From Bacteroidia bacterium (GTDB taxonomy: Bacteria; Bacteroidota; Bacteroidia; UKL13-3), in contig JAIOYZ010000001.1 in the NCBI GenBank assembly GCA_021740845.1, positions 83,246 through 147,245 on the forward strand: a stretch of 64,000 bases of DNA. Direction: 5' to 3'. The position numbers and the translations under genes are program-made. The notes under the pieces are model-generated. The model saw only the letters and a program-made list of their open reading frames with translations, ran no database searches and was not told the DNA's origin. This document shows, in pieces, positions 1 to 7,885 of the stretch; positions within the stretch are counted from its first letter, which is position 1; every line of letters begins with the position of its first letter.

Positions 1-80
1 ACAATAATTATTTAGGTTTTTCACCTCGGAATAAAATGGTTTAGGAAGAAGTAAAGTGGGGTCTTTTTTGATTAAATTGA

Positions 81-1079
81 TTAGTTATTATTAACCTTTC
101 TTAACTTTTCTATCAATTCGTTTTTTAGCTTATCCTCCATTCCGTATTTGGGTTCGTACCAAGCCAAAGATTCGTAATAATCTATGGTGTTAGAAACAGA
201 TTCCCTAAATTCAGTTGTTTGCATTTTCAAATCGGTTAGTAGCTTTTTGTTATCATAAGTATAATAATCACAATCGAGCCACAAGGGAATATCTATCCAT
301 TGTGAAATGTTATTTTCATGCAGAAATATTGAATCTACATTTTGTGTTTTTGCTTTTTTTTCTAAAAGGTTGGAGGCCGTTTTCACTAACTCCGAAATGG
401 ATAATTGGGGAAAGGATATAATGTTATAAGTTTCTGAACCAAGATTTAAAGTTACTAATTTTAGTATGGCTTGAACCAAATCCTTTACATAGGTCACCGA
501 AAATTTATTTGTGCCCTGATTTGGTATCAATAGCGTTTTCTCGCATTTTATTTGATAAAGCCAATAATAAAATCTATCGGTTGAATCAAAAGGGCCATAA
601 ATTAATGAAGGACGAAGAATGCTATATCTTAAACCGCTTTTCTTTAGTATTCTCTCACATTCTGCTTTCCTGTTTCCATAAGTTGCGTTAGAAGTGTCAA
701 TACCTTCTTCATCTGAACAATTTAAGGTTGGGGCGTTTTCGTCTCTACAAATTGTTTGATTTATTTCATTGTTATAAACTGAACAAGTTGAAATAAAAAT
801 ATATCGTTGAACTGATTTATCAAGGTGAGAAACGATATCAGAAAGCGATTTTGGAAAATAGCATGATAAATCAATAATGTAATCCCATTTTTCTTGGAAA
901 ATCTGATTTATATCTGAGGTGTTTCTATCGCCAATTATTTTTTTAATTTTCGGATATAATTCTGGATTTGTTATTCCACGATTAAACAGAGTAATCTCGA
1001 AATTATCTTGTGAAGTTAAACTTTCAACCAAGTGCCTTCCAATAAAATTTGTTCCACCTAAGATAAGTATTTTAAGCAT
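81..1079 (-). CDS. NAD-dependent epimerase/dehydratase (extended SDR)
   Basis: A 332-residue extended short-chain dehydrogenase/reductase, probably acting on a nucleotide sugar or similar substrate in the cytoplasm. The N-terminus has the Rossmann motif GGTNFIG (residues 8-14). The central part has the STCSVY segment and the catalytic YGNRK (YxxxK), followed by LRPSLIYGP, typical of sugar epimerases/reductases. The length is normal for the family. The start follows from the ATG directly before the first beta strand. The substrate cannot be told from the sequence, and the next gene upstream lies 143 bp away and is unrelated, so context does not help. Confidence 0.85.
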   Translation of the reverse strand: MLKILILGGTNFIGRHLVESLTSQDNFEITLFNRGITNPELYPKIKKIIGDRNTSDINQIFQEKWDYIIDLSCYFPKSLSDIVSHLDKSVQRYIFISTCSVYNNEINQTICRDENAPTLNCSDEEGIDTSNATYGNRKAECERILKKSGLRYSILRPSLIYGPFDSTDRFYYWLYQIKCEKTLLIPNQGTNKFSVTYVKDLVQAILKLVTLNLGSETYNIISFPQLSISELVKTASNLLEKKAKTQNVDSIFLHENNISQWIDIPLWLDCDYYTYDNKKLLTDLKMQTTEFRESVSNTIDYYESLAWYEPKYGMEDKLKNELIEKLRKVNNN

Positions 1080-1131
1080 GCGTTTGGTTTTCTATTTTGA
1101 TATTGGAGTAAATCTAAAACAAATTCCTTAT

Positions 1132-1199
1132 TAAAAACTATTTGGTTCAAACCGAAATTGTTTTTAAATTTATTATGTTATTGTTTTAAATAGTTTTTA
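1132..1199. repeat. 12-bp inverted repeat enclosing one dyad
   Basis: The arms TAAAAACTATTT (1132-1143) and AAATAGTTTTTA (1188-1199) are perfect inverted copies. The dyad TTTGGTTCAAACCGAA (1141-1156) sits at the inner edge of the left arm. It lies between the stop of the carbonic anhydrase-like gene and the start of the epimerase. A weak AT-only terminator is possible, but there is no GC stem. Confidence 0.45.
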
Positions 1200-1222
1200 G
1201 CCTAATAACTATGTAAAAACTC

Positions 1223-1969
1223 CTATTTGGTTATATAGCCAAGGTTATTTTTTCTTGTTTTTGTGCTTAGGTCTATTACATCAAAACGTCTTACTTGTGT
1301 AAAACTACCCATATCACTGTCGCTGTTTATGAGTATTGCTCCCACAAGAATAACAAACTTACAGTGGTAATTTGTTTTATCCACCAATTCATTTATACGA
1401 TTATCAATGGCTTCGTACATTATTTCGGTTACTTCAAACAATGGGGTTTTAGCATTGAGAACTCTTTCTTTTTCGGCATAAAGAATTTGTTCAATAGTGT
1501 TCATTTGATAGTCTAACTCGGTAATGTTGCCAGCGGTAATTTGGTTGCTTATTAATTTGTCTAATGCTCCTTTTGCTGCCCCACAACAACTACTATTTTT
1601 GCTTTGCCCCATTCGATGAATTTCGCCAATTGTTCCATCCTTTGTAATACCAATATGTGGTCCATAATAAATAAAAACTGCACCCTCATCTGGAACATGG
1701 CTGGCAAATGCTCCCATACCCGTAAGTCCTGTAAATGGAAAGCCATTTAACCCACCCATTTTAAAAGGGCCTAAAAATTCTTGCGTTCTTATAGGATATT
1801 GAATACTATTTACATCATCACTACAAACACTGTCGGCAAGCATTACTAGATTGGGCTCTAAATCCAATTCATATTCAACAAAATCAATGATTTTGTTGAC
1901 ACTATCAATAGTTGTTATTGCTTTTGGATACCACTTATGAATGATGTTTAATTTTTCTCTTTTTTTCAT
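1223..1969 (-). CDS. LCIB-type (limiting-CO2-inducible B/C) carbonic anhydrase-like protein
   Basis: A 248-residue protein with the signature blocks of the LCIB/LCIC family, the zinc beta-type carbonic anhydrases first described from algal CO2-concentrating systems. Visible blocks are SVCSDD (47-52), GGLNGFPFTGLTGMGAF (72-88), SHVPD (90-94), GPHIGI (103-108) and the RMGQ...SSCCGAA stretch (119-132). Candidate metal or active-site residues are Cys49, Asp51, Arg119, a histidine at 91 or 105, and Cys128 or Cys129. It is the last gene of a three-gene operon, 10 bp after the bestrophin gene. CO2/bicarbonate interconversion is inferred from family membership. No signal peptide is seen, so it is probably cytoplasmic. 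Confidence 0.8.
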   Translation of the reverse strand: MKKREKLNIIHKWYPKAITTIDSVNKIIDFVEYELDLEPNLVMLADSVCSDDVNSIQYPIRTQEFLGPFKMGGLNGFPFTGLTGMGAFASHVPDEGAVFIYYGPHIGITKDGTIGEIHRMGQSKNSSCCGAAKGALDKLISNQITAGNITELDYQMNTIEQILYAEKERVLNAKTPLFEVTEIMYEAIDNRINELVDKTNYHCKFVILVGAILINSDSDMGSFTQVRRFDVIDLSTKTRKNNLGYITK

Positions 1970-1979
1970 TTTAATTTAC

Positions 1980-2987
1980 TTAAAGTATGATATTGTTTTT
2001 GGGTTGAAGCGCTGGTGGCAAATTAGTTTCACCAAGCATTTCTCTCATGTCAATTTCAATAGCTCTGCTCATTTGCGAAATAGGAACATCATTTGCCGAG
2101 CCTTCAAACGGATTTTCGGTGCTTTCGCCAACTTGTTCTAAAGAGGTATAAACCCAAGAAATTAATACACTAAATGGAATTACCAACCAAACCAAATTTC
2201 CTTTCATAAAACCATCTACACTTTCGTTGAGTTTATCAAATTCTTTGAGCATGCCAAAAGGTAAAAGCAAACAAAATAGTTTAATAAAAAAGGAGTTAAT
2301 AGTTGCAAACTGACGAGGGTAGGGGAAGTTTTTAATGCGCTCGCTTTTTCCTTGTTGGTCGAATAAATCCTTTATTGCTTTTTGCATTTCCACAAACCTA
2401 TAATCTTCAATTTCTTTGTTGTCGAATAATTGCTTGGTGGCTTTGCTTTGCAAGCTCAAAAGCTGTGCAGCTTTGTTTTTTGTAGTGAGAATGTATTTCA
2501 ATTCATCATCTGAAAGATATTTTTTCAATTCATCTTCCAGTGGAGTTTCCATTTCGGGAATAGAATAATATGCCTTGTATTCTATATTATAGGATTTGTT
2601 AGAATTTTCCCATGCCTTTGTATCACGCATAGCATAGCGCAAAGCCGTTAGCCAAGCAAAATGACGATAAACCAATTCTTTAGATTTTTCGGGGTTGCTA
2701 ATAAAATCTCTACTCATGGTTCCCCAAGTTCGACTACTATTTAAAATGGCACCCCAAATTTGTCTTGCTTCCCAGGTTCTATTGTAGGTTTGTGTGTTTT
2801 TAAAACCAACAATAAAGGCAGTGGCTGTTCCTAATAAAGCAACCACCGACCAAGGAATTGCTATCCATTTTAAGCCTGCTACTTGATAAAAAAGAACGGG
2901 AATAATGCCAATAAGTAAAAGTATGTAGATATTTCTTCTTGTCCAAGAAAGAAATTCTGAGAATTTATAGGATCTACCTGAATGCAT
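1980..2987 (-). CDS. Bestrophin-family anion channel
   Basis: A 335-residue membrane protein of the bestrophin/UPF0187 family. The N-terminal half has two hydrophobic helices (about 20-65), then the family block FKNTQTYNRTWEARQIWG (62-79). A further hydrophobic pair lies near 220-275. The C-terminus has the typical NPFEG...NDVPI...IEIDMREMLG segment. Bestrophins form pentameric anion channels, and eukaryotic relatives pass chloride and bicarbonate. The ATG overlaps the stop of the preceding channel gene (TAATG), so the two are probably translationally coupled. Its place between a second channel and a carbonic anhydrase-like gene suggests bicarbonate transport, which is inference. Confidence 0.88.
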   Translation of the reverse strand: MHSGRSYKFSEFLSWTRRNIYILLLIGIIPVLFYQVAGLKWIAIPWSVVALLGTATAFIVGFKNTQTYNRTWEARQIWGAILNSSRTWGTMSRDFISNPEKSKELVYRHFAWLTALRYAMRDTKAWENSNKSYNIEYKAYYSIPEMETPLEDELKKYLSDDELKYILTTKNKAAQLLSLQSKATKQLFDNKEIEDYRFVEMQKAIKDLFDQQGKSERIKNFPYPRQFATINSFFIKLFCLLLPFGMLKEFDKLNESVDGFMKGNLVWLVIPFSVLISWVYTSLEQVGESTENPFEGSANDVPISQMSRAIEIDMREMLGETNLPPALQPKNNIIL

Positions 2988-3658
2988 TATTTTTCTGTTT
3001 TTGAAACGAATTTACTAATAAGAATGCCAACTAAAACAACGGAATAAAATTGCCCAGCAATACCAAAGAAGGAAGTTATTAATTTAGTGTAATGTGTGTT
3101 TGGGGTAATGTCGCCAAAGCCAATACTAGTAAGTGTAATTGAACTAAAATATACCAAATCCATATAGGTTGAGGCTGGACAAGATAAATCAATTCCTTTG
3201 AAGGATTGTGGATTTTGATAGACAAAAAATTGCAAAAGAAAAGTGCTTATTTCAATGAGTAAAAAATAACCACAAGCCGAAGCTGAAATTATATCAGTAT
3301 TTATATAGCTTGGTTTGATTAAATAATTTAGCACTTCCCATAAGATGAAAGAAAAGAAAACTACATAGCCAATATTTAGAAAAATAAAATAATAAGGATT
3401 GCTGCCCCAAAATGTTAAGCCAATAGGCAAGGCAAAAACAAGTAGAAAAAGCACTTTTTGAATTAGGTTTTTCCAATGACCTTTCTCAATAAAAACACCT
3501 ACACTGGCTATTCCCAAAATAAGCATATTAATTGGCCAAATTACTTTGGTATAAAATGGTAAATCACTTAAAAATATTCCAATAAAGAGGTGTTGAACCA
3601 AAGCTAATAGCAATAATTCATATTTTTCTTTGTGTATGAAGTTTAAAATTGTCTGCAT
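2987..3658 (-). CDS. Pore-loop (Ion_trans_2) potassium-type channel
   Basis: A 223-residue integral membrane protein with about six hydrophobic segments (roughly 14-32, 38-56, 66-84, 90-112, 122-146, 192-216). A pore loop lies between the last two, with selectivity filter TSIGFGD (177-183), the GFGD form of the potassium filter. There is no cytoplasmic RCK domain. It is the first gene of a channel-bestrophin-carbonic anhydrase operon. A matching cation conductance could balance charge while the bestrophin moves anions, which is inference. About 240 bp upstream are free of genes and hold one dyad (core 3756-3765). Confidence 0.85.
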   Translation of the reverse strand: MQTILNFIHKEKYELLLLALVQHLFIGIFLSDLPFYTKVIWPINMLILGIASVGVFIEKGHWKNLIQKVLFLLVFALPIGLTFWGSNPYYFIFLNIGYVVFFSFILWEVLNYLIKPSYINTDIISASACGYFLLIEISTFLLQFFVYQNPQSFKGIDLSCPASTYMDLVYFSSITLTSIGFGDITPNTHYTKLITSFFGIAGQFYSVVLVGILISKFVSKTEK

Positions 3659-3897
3659 TAATGAGCCTTTACAATGTCAAAACGATTTTTATTTCTATAG
3701 TCTTTTTGTATCGGTTTTCAATTTATAAATTTCAAATGATTTTTTAAAACTAATTGGTTTGAACCAAAATTGGGTTTGGTGAAATTTACAAAAGGATGGT
3801 TTAAGTGTGAAATTTTAAGTTAAGAAGATGACCTTTTTAGCTAAATTAAATAGAAAAGTTTTATCCATGTTTTGGAATTCAAGATCACATTCACTTA

Positions 3898-4986
3898 TTA
3901 ATTTAACTTTTTATCTATTTTAGTTTTTATGCCGTAATGGTTCATTTCAAAACATGCACGACCCAGAATTATCGCTGGATGAATTCGATGTTTATTTGAA
4001 AATTTGCTGATAATTTCATCGTTTAGCAGCGTATGGTTTTTTAAAAATTCATCCCAATAATTGGATGGTATTAAATTTTCTTGTGCATATTGGTTTGCTG
4101 CATTTTCAATTTCGTTTTCTTCAATTTTAGTTAAGTCAAGAAATTTAATTTCTTTGTTTTCTTTTAAGTGAAGAGCAATGTGGCCAATTTCGTGCAAAAT
4201 GGTAAATGCCAAATTATCAATTCTATTGTGTCTTAGCGTTAATGCAATTGCAGGATTGTTTTTCGACCAGAATGAATATCCATCAATTGGCGTTTTTTCT
4301 AATTTATCAATCATCAAAAATTTAATACCATATTGAGATAATTTCTTTTCAACTAGCTCTATGGTATTTTTGTTTTTATAAAAAATCTCTCTCAACTCAT
4401 TGTTTAATTGAGGCAAGTTTTCAGAATGGAATGTGTTGGTTTTTTTTCTTTCTGCTTCATATTCCGCAAGAGATGTCCATGCAAATATGTTTTTGTTGTC
4501 TAGTTGAAGTTTTTCGCTTTTTTTGAAAAAGGCAAATTTTTTCTCTGAAAATTTATTTACTAATCCATCAATAGATTTAACCGAATAAATTGACTGAATA
4601 ATAGAAATATTGACAAAAAGATCATTTGTTAAATAGCCTTTTTTGCCGAAATATTTAATAGGAACATACTGACTAACTATTTTCCAAATCTCTATATTTT
4701 TAATCTTTGCTATATTTTTTTCCTTGATCTTCGCATTGTCAATTTCAAATTGTGATTGAAATTTCATCCAGTAATCTGCTGAAATACCTAAAGATTTTTC
4801 TAATAGTATAGCAATGTCGGCTGTTACTGGTCTTTTTCCTTTTACGATTTCATTTAGGAATGAAGGTTTAACTCCCAAAAGAACAGCTAAGTCTTTTTGT
4901 GTTAAATCCTCGCGTAGCTCTAATTCATCTTTTATTAAAGTGCCTGGATGAGTAGTTTCAAATGGTATTAATGTTTTAGTTGCCAT
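3898..4986 (-). CDS. HigA-type antitoxin fused to ImmA/IrrE metallopeptidase domain
   Basis: A 362-residue two-domain protein. Residues about 12-75 are an XRE/HigA helix-turn-helix (HPGTLIKDEL, LTQKDLAVLLGV, ISADYWMKFQ). The C-terminal part has the zinc metallopeptidase motif HEIGH (near 266-270) with a downstream acidic segment (EIENAANQYA), as in ImmA/IrrE proteins. Normal HigA proteins are about 100 residues, so the fusion makes it long, although this arrangement is known. It lies 13 bp after its toxin gene, in the toxin-first order typical of HigBA. It probably represses the promoter upstream of higB. Confidence 0.85.
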   Translation of the reverse strand: MATKTLIPFETTHPGTLIKDELELREDLTQKDLAVLLGVKPSFLNEIVKGKRPVTADIAILLEKSLGISADYWMKFQSQFEIDNAKIKEKNIAKIKNIEIWKIVSQYVPIKYFGKKGYLTNDLFVNISIIQSIYSVKSIDGLVNKFSEKKFAFFKKSEKLQLDNKNIFAWTSLAEYEAERKKTNTFHSENLPQLNNELREIFYKNKNTIELVEKKLSQYGIKFLMIDKLEKTPIDGYSFWSKNNPAIALTLRHNRIDNLAFTILHEIGHIALHLKENKEIKFLDLTKIEENEIENAANQYAQENLIPSNYWDEFLKNHTLLNDEIISKFSNKHRIHPAIILGRACFEMNHYGIKTKIDKKLN

Positions 4987-4999
4987 AATGTTTGATTTT

Positions 5000-5320
5000 T
5001 TAAGAATAATGATTACTTAACTCTACAATTTCACAAATGGTGATAGTATAAGGTTCTTCACCCTCTATTGACGAAGAAAATTCAATGCGATATTTATCAT
5101 TCACTCGTACAGATTCCAAACCTTGTTTATCACCACTTAGCTTTTCATAATTCAAACTTTTAATTGGATATAAGTCCTCAATTTTATTAGCTACTCTTAA
5201 TTTATCAATTGTGTTTTTATATCTCTTTATAATATCTTTTTGAAACCTATATTTTTTACTATTCGATTTTCCAAACGCATATAATTCTTCCAGATAGGCT
5301 TTTGTGAATTTTATTTCCAT
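5000..5320 (-). CDS. higB: HigB/RelE-family toxin (plasmid maintenance killer type)
   Basis: A 106-residue RelE-superfamily mRNA interferase. Visible are the N-terminal helices rich in Lys/Arg, LRVANKIEDLYPIKSLNYEKLSGD split around the family LxxLxGD(K)xG turn, and the strand block ESVRVNDKYRIEF that precedes the acidic tail. The length is normal. It is first in an operon with the HigA-ImmA fusion. A TATCTTTG box and a 17-bp dyad lie directly upstream and fit autoregulation. Confidence 0.85.
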   Translation of the reverse strand: MEIKFTKAYLEELYAFGKSNSKKYRFQKDIIKRYKNTIDKLRVANKIEDLYPIKSLNYEKLSGDKQGLESVRVNDKYRIEFSSSIEGEEPYTITICEIVELSNHYS

Positions 5321-5343
5321 TGGGGGTAGGCAATTTCTCCCAG

Positions 5344-5384
5344 CAAAGATATGGAAGTTTTTTTTGATTCACTAATATAGTGAA
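5344..5384 (-). promoter_or_regulatory. higBA promoter -7 box and operator dyad
   Basis: Read on the minus strand, TATCTTTG (5351-5344) matches the Bacteroidota -7 consensus TAnnTTTG and lies 24 bp before the higB ATG. The perfect dyad TTCACTA-ATA-TAGTGAA (5368-5384) lies just upstream, across the -33 region, where a HigA repressor would block transcription. No clear -33 TTG is seen. Confidence 0.6.
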
Positions 5385-5589
5385 TAATTTTTAATTGAGC
5401 TTTGTCAGTTTTTTTTTAAATCACTTATATACAGACAAGTGGGGTATATGGAGTTATTGATTTTTTTTTAGCCTAGCATTAATTTCTGAGCAGAAAATAT
5501 TATGTCAATAAGTGTCCTGTTTATTTCAAGAAATCGAAATTCCTTTATTTTAAGGTTTTTTTTTAATCAAGTTGAATCTCAATTTTGTT

Positions 5590-5910
5590 TCACTTGGTAT
5601 CAATTTCAAACCAATTTGGTGCACTTGCATTTGGAAAACAATTTTTTATACTTAGTTTTTTTACAAATTGGCTTAGGGCTTTTTCCCCAAATCTCAAAGT
5701 CAATTCATATTCTGTTTGTCCATCTTTGCCAATAAAGGCTTTCAGTTGAACTTGCCTTTTGTTAATTACAAGTTTTTGAGAATAGTCATTCTCATCTTTT
5801 TTTAATAAAACGCCATCACACCAAAAGCCTTTTATTTGTTCATTAGCTGAATTCTCAAAAGCTTTACAAATTTCAAATTCTAAAAAATCACAAAAGTCTC
5901 GATCTAACAT
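5590..5910 (-). CDS. Hypothetical protein, 106 residues
   Basis: No family recognised. The protein is acidic to neutral, with no signal peptide or membrane segment. The C-terminal half (FGEKALSQFVKKLSIKNCFPN...WFEID) looks like a small alpha/beta immunity-type or cassette-type protein, but no motif fixes a function. It stands alone, with gene-free DNA of 269 bp downstream and 151 bp upstream; the upstream gap holds a perfect dyad TTTGGTTCGAACCAAA at 5969-5984. The coding call rests on an uninterrupted frame with plausible composition. Confidence 0.6.
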   Translation of the reverse strand: MLDRDFCDFLEFEICKAFENSANEQIKGFWCDGVLLKKDENDYSQKLVINKRQVQLKAFIGKDGQTEYELTLRFGEKALSQFVKKLSIKNCFPNASAPNWFEIDTK

Positions 5911-6061
5911 AAAGTCACTTAATTCAATTTGATAAATTTTATTACTGTGTTTTGTTTTATAGGAACTATTTGGTTCGAACCAAAATTGGGAATGTGTATA
6001 TGGGTTAATTTTATTAGATTAGAAAGGCTATTTTAAGAATTGGTGTTTCAGATGAACATGA

Positions 6062-6529
6062 TTATTCTATTACTTTCCACATTTTTTCATTGTAATATTC
6101 AAACCCACTTTTCATGAAAAAATTGCGGGCTATTGTGTTCTTTGTCCAGTGATTTAATTCAATATTTTCAATATAATTTGATTTGGCAAAAGTATGGGTA
6201 GCTTCCAATAATTGCTTTCCTATTCCTTTTAATTGGTATTTTTTCAATACTAAGATTTGATCAATCAAAATATAATTCCTTGAATATTGAAAAGGATTGT
6301 CGGCAAACTTTATTTTGAATAACAAAACATATCCCAATACAGTTTCATATTCCTTTGCAATAAGTGCTACTGCATTTTCATTGGTGAGGGTAGTTCTAAA
6401 AAAACTGCGGACAGCTTCCCTGTTATATGGTTTAAAAATATTGGGTTGCATTTGATGATGATACAATTGAATTTCTTCATTCATTTCAGCAAGCAAATTG
6501 TAATCTTTGGTTTCAAGTATTTCTATCAT
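6062..6529 (-). CDS. GNAT-family N-acetyltransferase
   Basis: About 155 residues of GCN5-related acetyltransferase fold. Acetyl-CoA binding motif A is QLKGIGKQLL (about 100-109), preceded by the beta4 strand YILIDQILVL and followed by FMKSGFEYYNEKMW near the C-terminus. The ATG at 6529 is preferred over an in-frame TTG one codon upstream. This ATG overlaps the TGA of an 17-codon open frame that begins with the first residues of the 12039-12677 gene, so translation may be coupled to that leader. Substrate unknown. Confidence 0.85.
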   Translation of the reverse strand: MIEILETKDYNLLAEMNEEIQLYHHQMQPNIFKPYNREAVRSFFRTTLTNENAVALIAKEYETVLGYVLLFKIKFADNPFQYSRNYILIDQILVLKKYQLKGIGKQLLEATHTFAKSNYIENIELNHWTKNTIARNFFMKSGFEYYNEKMWKVIE

Positions 6530-6582
6530 CAATAGTTTTTTGTAATTTCTAGCTCATGAAATAATTTTTCAAATAGTCCCAT
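6529..6582 (-). pseudogene. 5' remnant of a DUF4253-type gene, now a leader mini-ORF
   Basis: The frame reads MGLFEKLFHELEITKNY and stops. Its first residues match the start of the intact DUF4253 gene (MGLFEKIF) at 12677, and the 120 bp upstream are also shared. The remainder of the gene is missing. The stop codon overlaps the GNAT ATG as TGATG. It is either a dead fragment or a functional leader that brings ribosomes to the GNAT. Confidence 0.6.
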
Positions 6583-6702
6583 TTTATTATCGTTGATTTT
6601 AGTTGGGGAAATCCAATGTGTTTATTCAATATTGTTATTGGTGCTGTTTTTATATGATTACTGCTAACCTATAAATACACTTCTTCAACCCAAGCAAATC
6701 AT
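6583..6702 (-). repeat. 120-bp block duplicated at 12678-12797
   Basis: This block and 12678-12797 have equal length and align without large gaps. Shared stretches include CGTTGATTTTAGTTG and CAATATTGTTATTGGTGC, and both end in the 16-mer AACCCAAGCAAATCAT (6687-6702 here). Both copies lie directly upstream of an ATG, so the block probably carries the promoter and leader. Beyond the 16-mer the two copies part. Together with the flanking short stretches it fills most of the 233-bp gap 6533-6765. Confidence 0.75.
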
Positions 6703-6765
6703 ACAAGCGGCCTTTTTCAAAAGAACTGAGCTAATATTTTTTGTAATTGTCGTCTTTTGTTTTCA

Positions 6766-6930
6766 TTATTGTTCAGTTTTTTTTGTTCTACCTTTCAAAA
6801 CTTTCTTTTTGAGTAATGATTTTTTTGCTAAAGTTGCCAAGTCAGAATTTGGGTCTTTAAACTGTTCGGCAAGTTCCGTTTTAGTCAGTCCCTTAAGGTC
6901 TTTTTGTGTTGTATGAATGCTTCTTGACAT
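6766..6930 (-). CDS. Small basic hypothetical protein, about 54 residues
   Basis: The open frame could be extended upstream to 7032, but the start at 6930 (MSRSIHTTQKDLKGLTKTEL) is preferred: the upstream extension translates DNA that looks like a recombination junction and has no protein-like features. The product is lysine-rich, especially at the C-terminus (KKSLLKKKVLKGRTKK), with a predicted helical middle. Similar short MSRS-starting proteins seem familiar from Bacteroidota, but function is unknown. Confidence 0.5.
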   Translation of the reverse strand: MSRSIHTTQKDLKGLTKTELAEQFKDPNSDLATLAKKSLLKKKVLKGRTKKTEQ

Positions 6931-7095
6931 ATTGTTTATCGTTTTACAATTGGCAATACCGATTGACGTTTTGGAGGATTTGCGATGGTATGCGTTTGAA
7001 CTCAAATGTAACTTAGGGGAACGATTTACCAACTACTAAAATCCCATCAAACAGAGACGAATTGCGCGCCTATTGCAAATGTGTTATGTGCCGTA

Positions 7096-7410
7096 TTATT
7101 GTCCAATACTGATGTTTAAATTCGGAAGTTCTACGTGGAGTTTAACTTTTGCTTTTAGTGCGGCAAAAACTCTCAGTAAAGTGTCCATAGTTACATTACT
7201 TGCATTGTTTTCAAGTCGTGAAATTTGTGCTTTTTGAACACCAATTAGTTTCCCTAATTCCTCTTGCGTCAAGTTTCTTTCTTGTCGTGTTTGTTTAATG
7301 GCTTTACCAATTAAGTCCATTTGAAGTTCGTATTCAAATACTTCTCGTTCAGGTGTCCCAATTTTACCAATTAGTTTGTCTTGAACTTGGTTTAATGTAT
7401 ATACTTTCAT
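7096..7410 (-). CDS. higA: XRE-family antitoxin (HigA-like)
   Basis: 104 residues, with a helix-turn-helix at about 36-75: RQERNLTQEELGKLIGV then QKAQISRLENNASNVT. The C-terminal strand segment (KAKVKLHVELP) is typical of HigA antitoxins of the Gp49-like toxin family. The frame overlaps the toxin by 4 bp (ATGA), so translation is coupled. It should neutralise the toxin and repress the shared promoter at the dyad 7795-7818. Confidence 0.85.
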   Translation of the reverse strand: MKVYTLNQVQDKLIGKIGTPEREVFEYELQMDLIGKAIKQTRQERNLTQEELGKLIGVQKAQISRLENNASNVTMDTLLRVFAALKAKVKLHVELPNLNISIGQ

Positions 7411-7763
7411 TTTTTCTTGGTTTTAACTTGTTTGTCTAATAAGTATTTTGTCCTAATGTTAACCGCTTTTTGAATTTCATTGTCTGGAACTTTGCTTCTC
7501 TTTTTAATAAATCCATGTGTCGATACTACCAAGGTATCTGTAGTTGAAGTCTTGTCCCAAAAGGCAAGTAGTCGATATTGCAATCCTTGATACAAAGTTC
7601 TAAATTCCCAAATTTCGTCCGATAGTTTTTTAAAAAGTTCGGGGTCAAGTTCTACTTGAGATTTACGAATATTGTAAAGTATTTTTTCGTAATGCTTCCG
7701 TTCTAAATTACTCAGAAATTCAAATGCCTCGTCTAAAAATATGATTTCAAAATGTTTGTCCAC
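7407..7763 (-). CDS. higB: Gp49-like HigB/RelE toxin
   Basis: 118 residues of the phage-derived Gp49-like toxin family. The block EIWEFRTLYQGLQYRLLAFW is the family core, followed by LVVSTHGFIKKRSKVPDNEI with the K-x-P-x-x-EI pattern seen before the final helix. It is first in the operon and shares 4 bp with the antitoxin. This pair and the one at 3898-5320 belong to different HigB subfamilies, so they are separate acquisitions, not duplicates. Confidence 0.85.
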   Translation of the reverse strand: MDKHFEIIFLDEAFEFLSNLERKHYEKILYNIRKSQVELDPELFKKLSDEIWEFRTLYQGLQYRLLAFWDKTSTTDTLVVSTHGFIKKRSKVPDNEIQKAVNIRTKYLLDKQVKTKKK

Positions 7764-7783
7764 TACTTAAATTATTCATGAAG

Positions 7784-7818
7784 CAAAGATAGTGAAAGTT
7801 TCGTTAAAATGAAACTTT
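7784..7818 (-). promoter_or_regulatory. Second toxin-antitoxin promoter and operator dyad
   Basis: On the minus strand TATCTTTG (7791-7784) matches TAnnTTTG and lies 21 bp before the toxin ATG. Just upstream is the dyad AAAGTTTC-N8-GAAACTTT (7795-7818). The layout is the same as at the other toxin-antitoxin locus although the dyad sequences differ. Confidence 0.6.
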
Positions 7819-7885
7819 TGTGTTCCTTCCCTGTCGGTTGGTCGGGGCTGAAATATGGCACATAACTTATAAAATACTCTACTTC

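Larger units (their letters stand above)
7083..7866. repeat. 10-bp inverted repeats bracketing a toxin-antitoxin unit
   Basis: GTTATGTGCC (7083-7092) and GGCACATAAC (7857-7866) are perfect inverted copies. They enclose exactly the second toxin-antitoxin pair with its promoter and operator. The antitoxin stop lies 3 bp from one arm. The arrangement suggests a mobile or cassette-like unit, but no recombinase is seen in the window. Confidence 0.5.

Noticed and set aside
6766..7032. 88-codon version of the small basic protein
   Set aside because: The first 34 codons overlap junction-like DNA and lack protein character; the internal ATG at 6930 is more likely.
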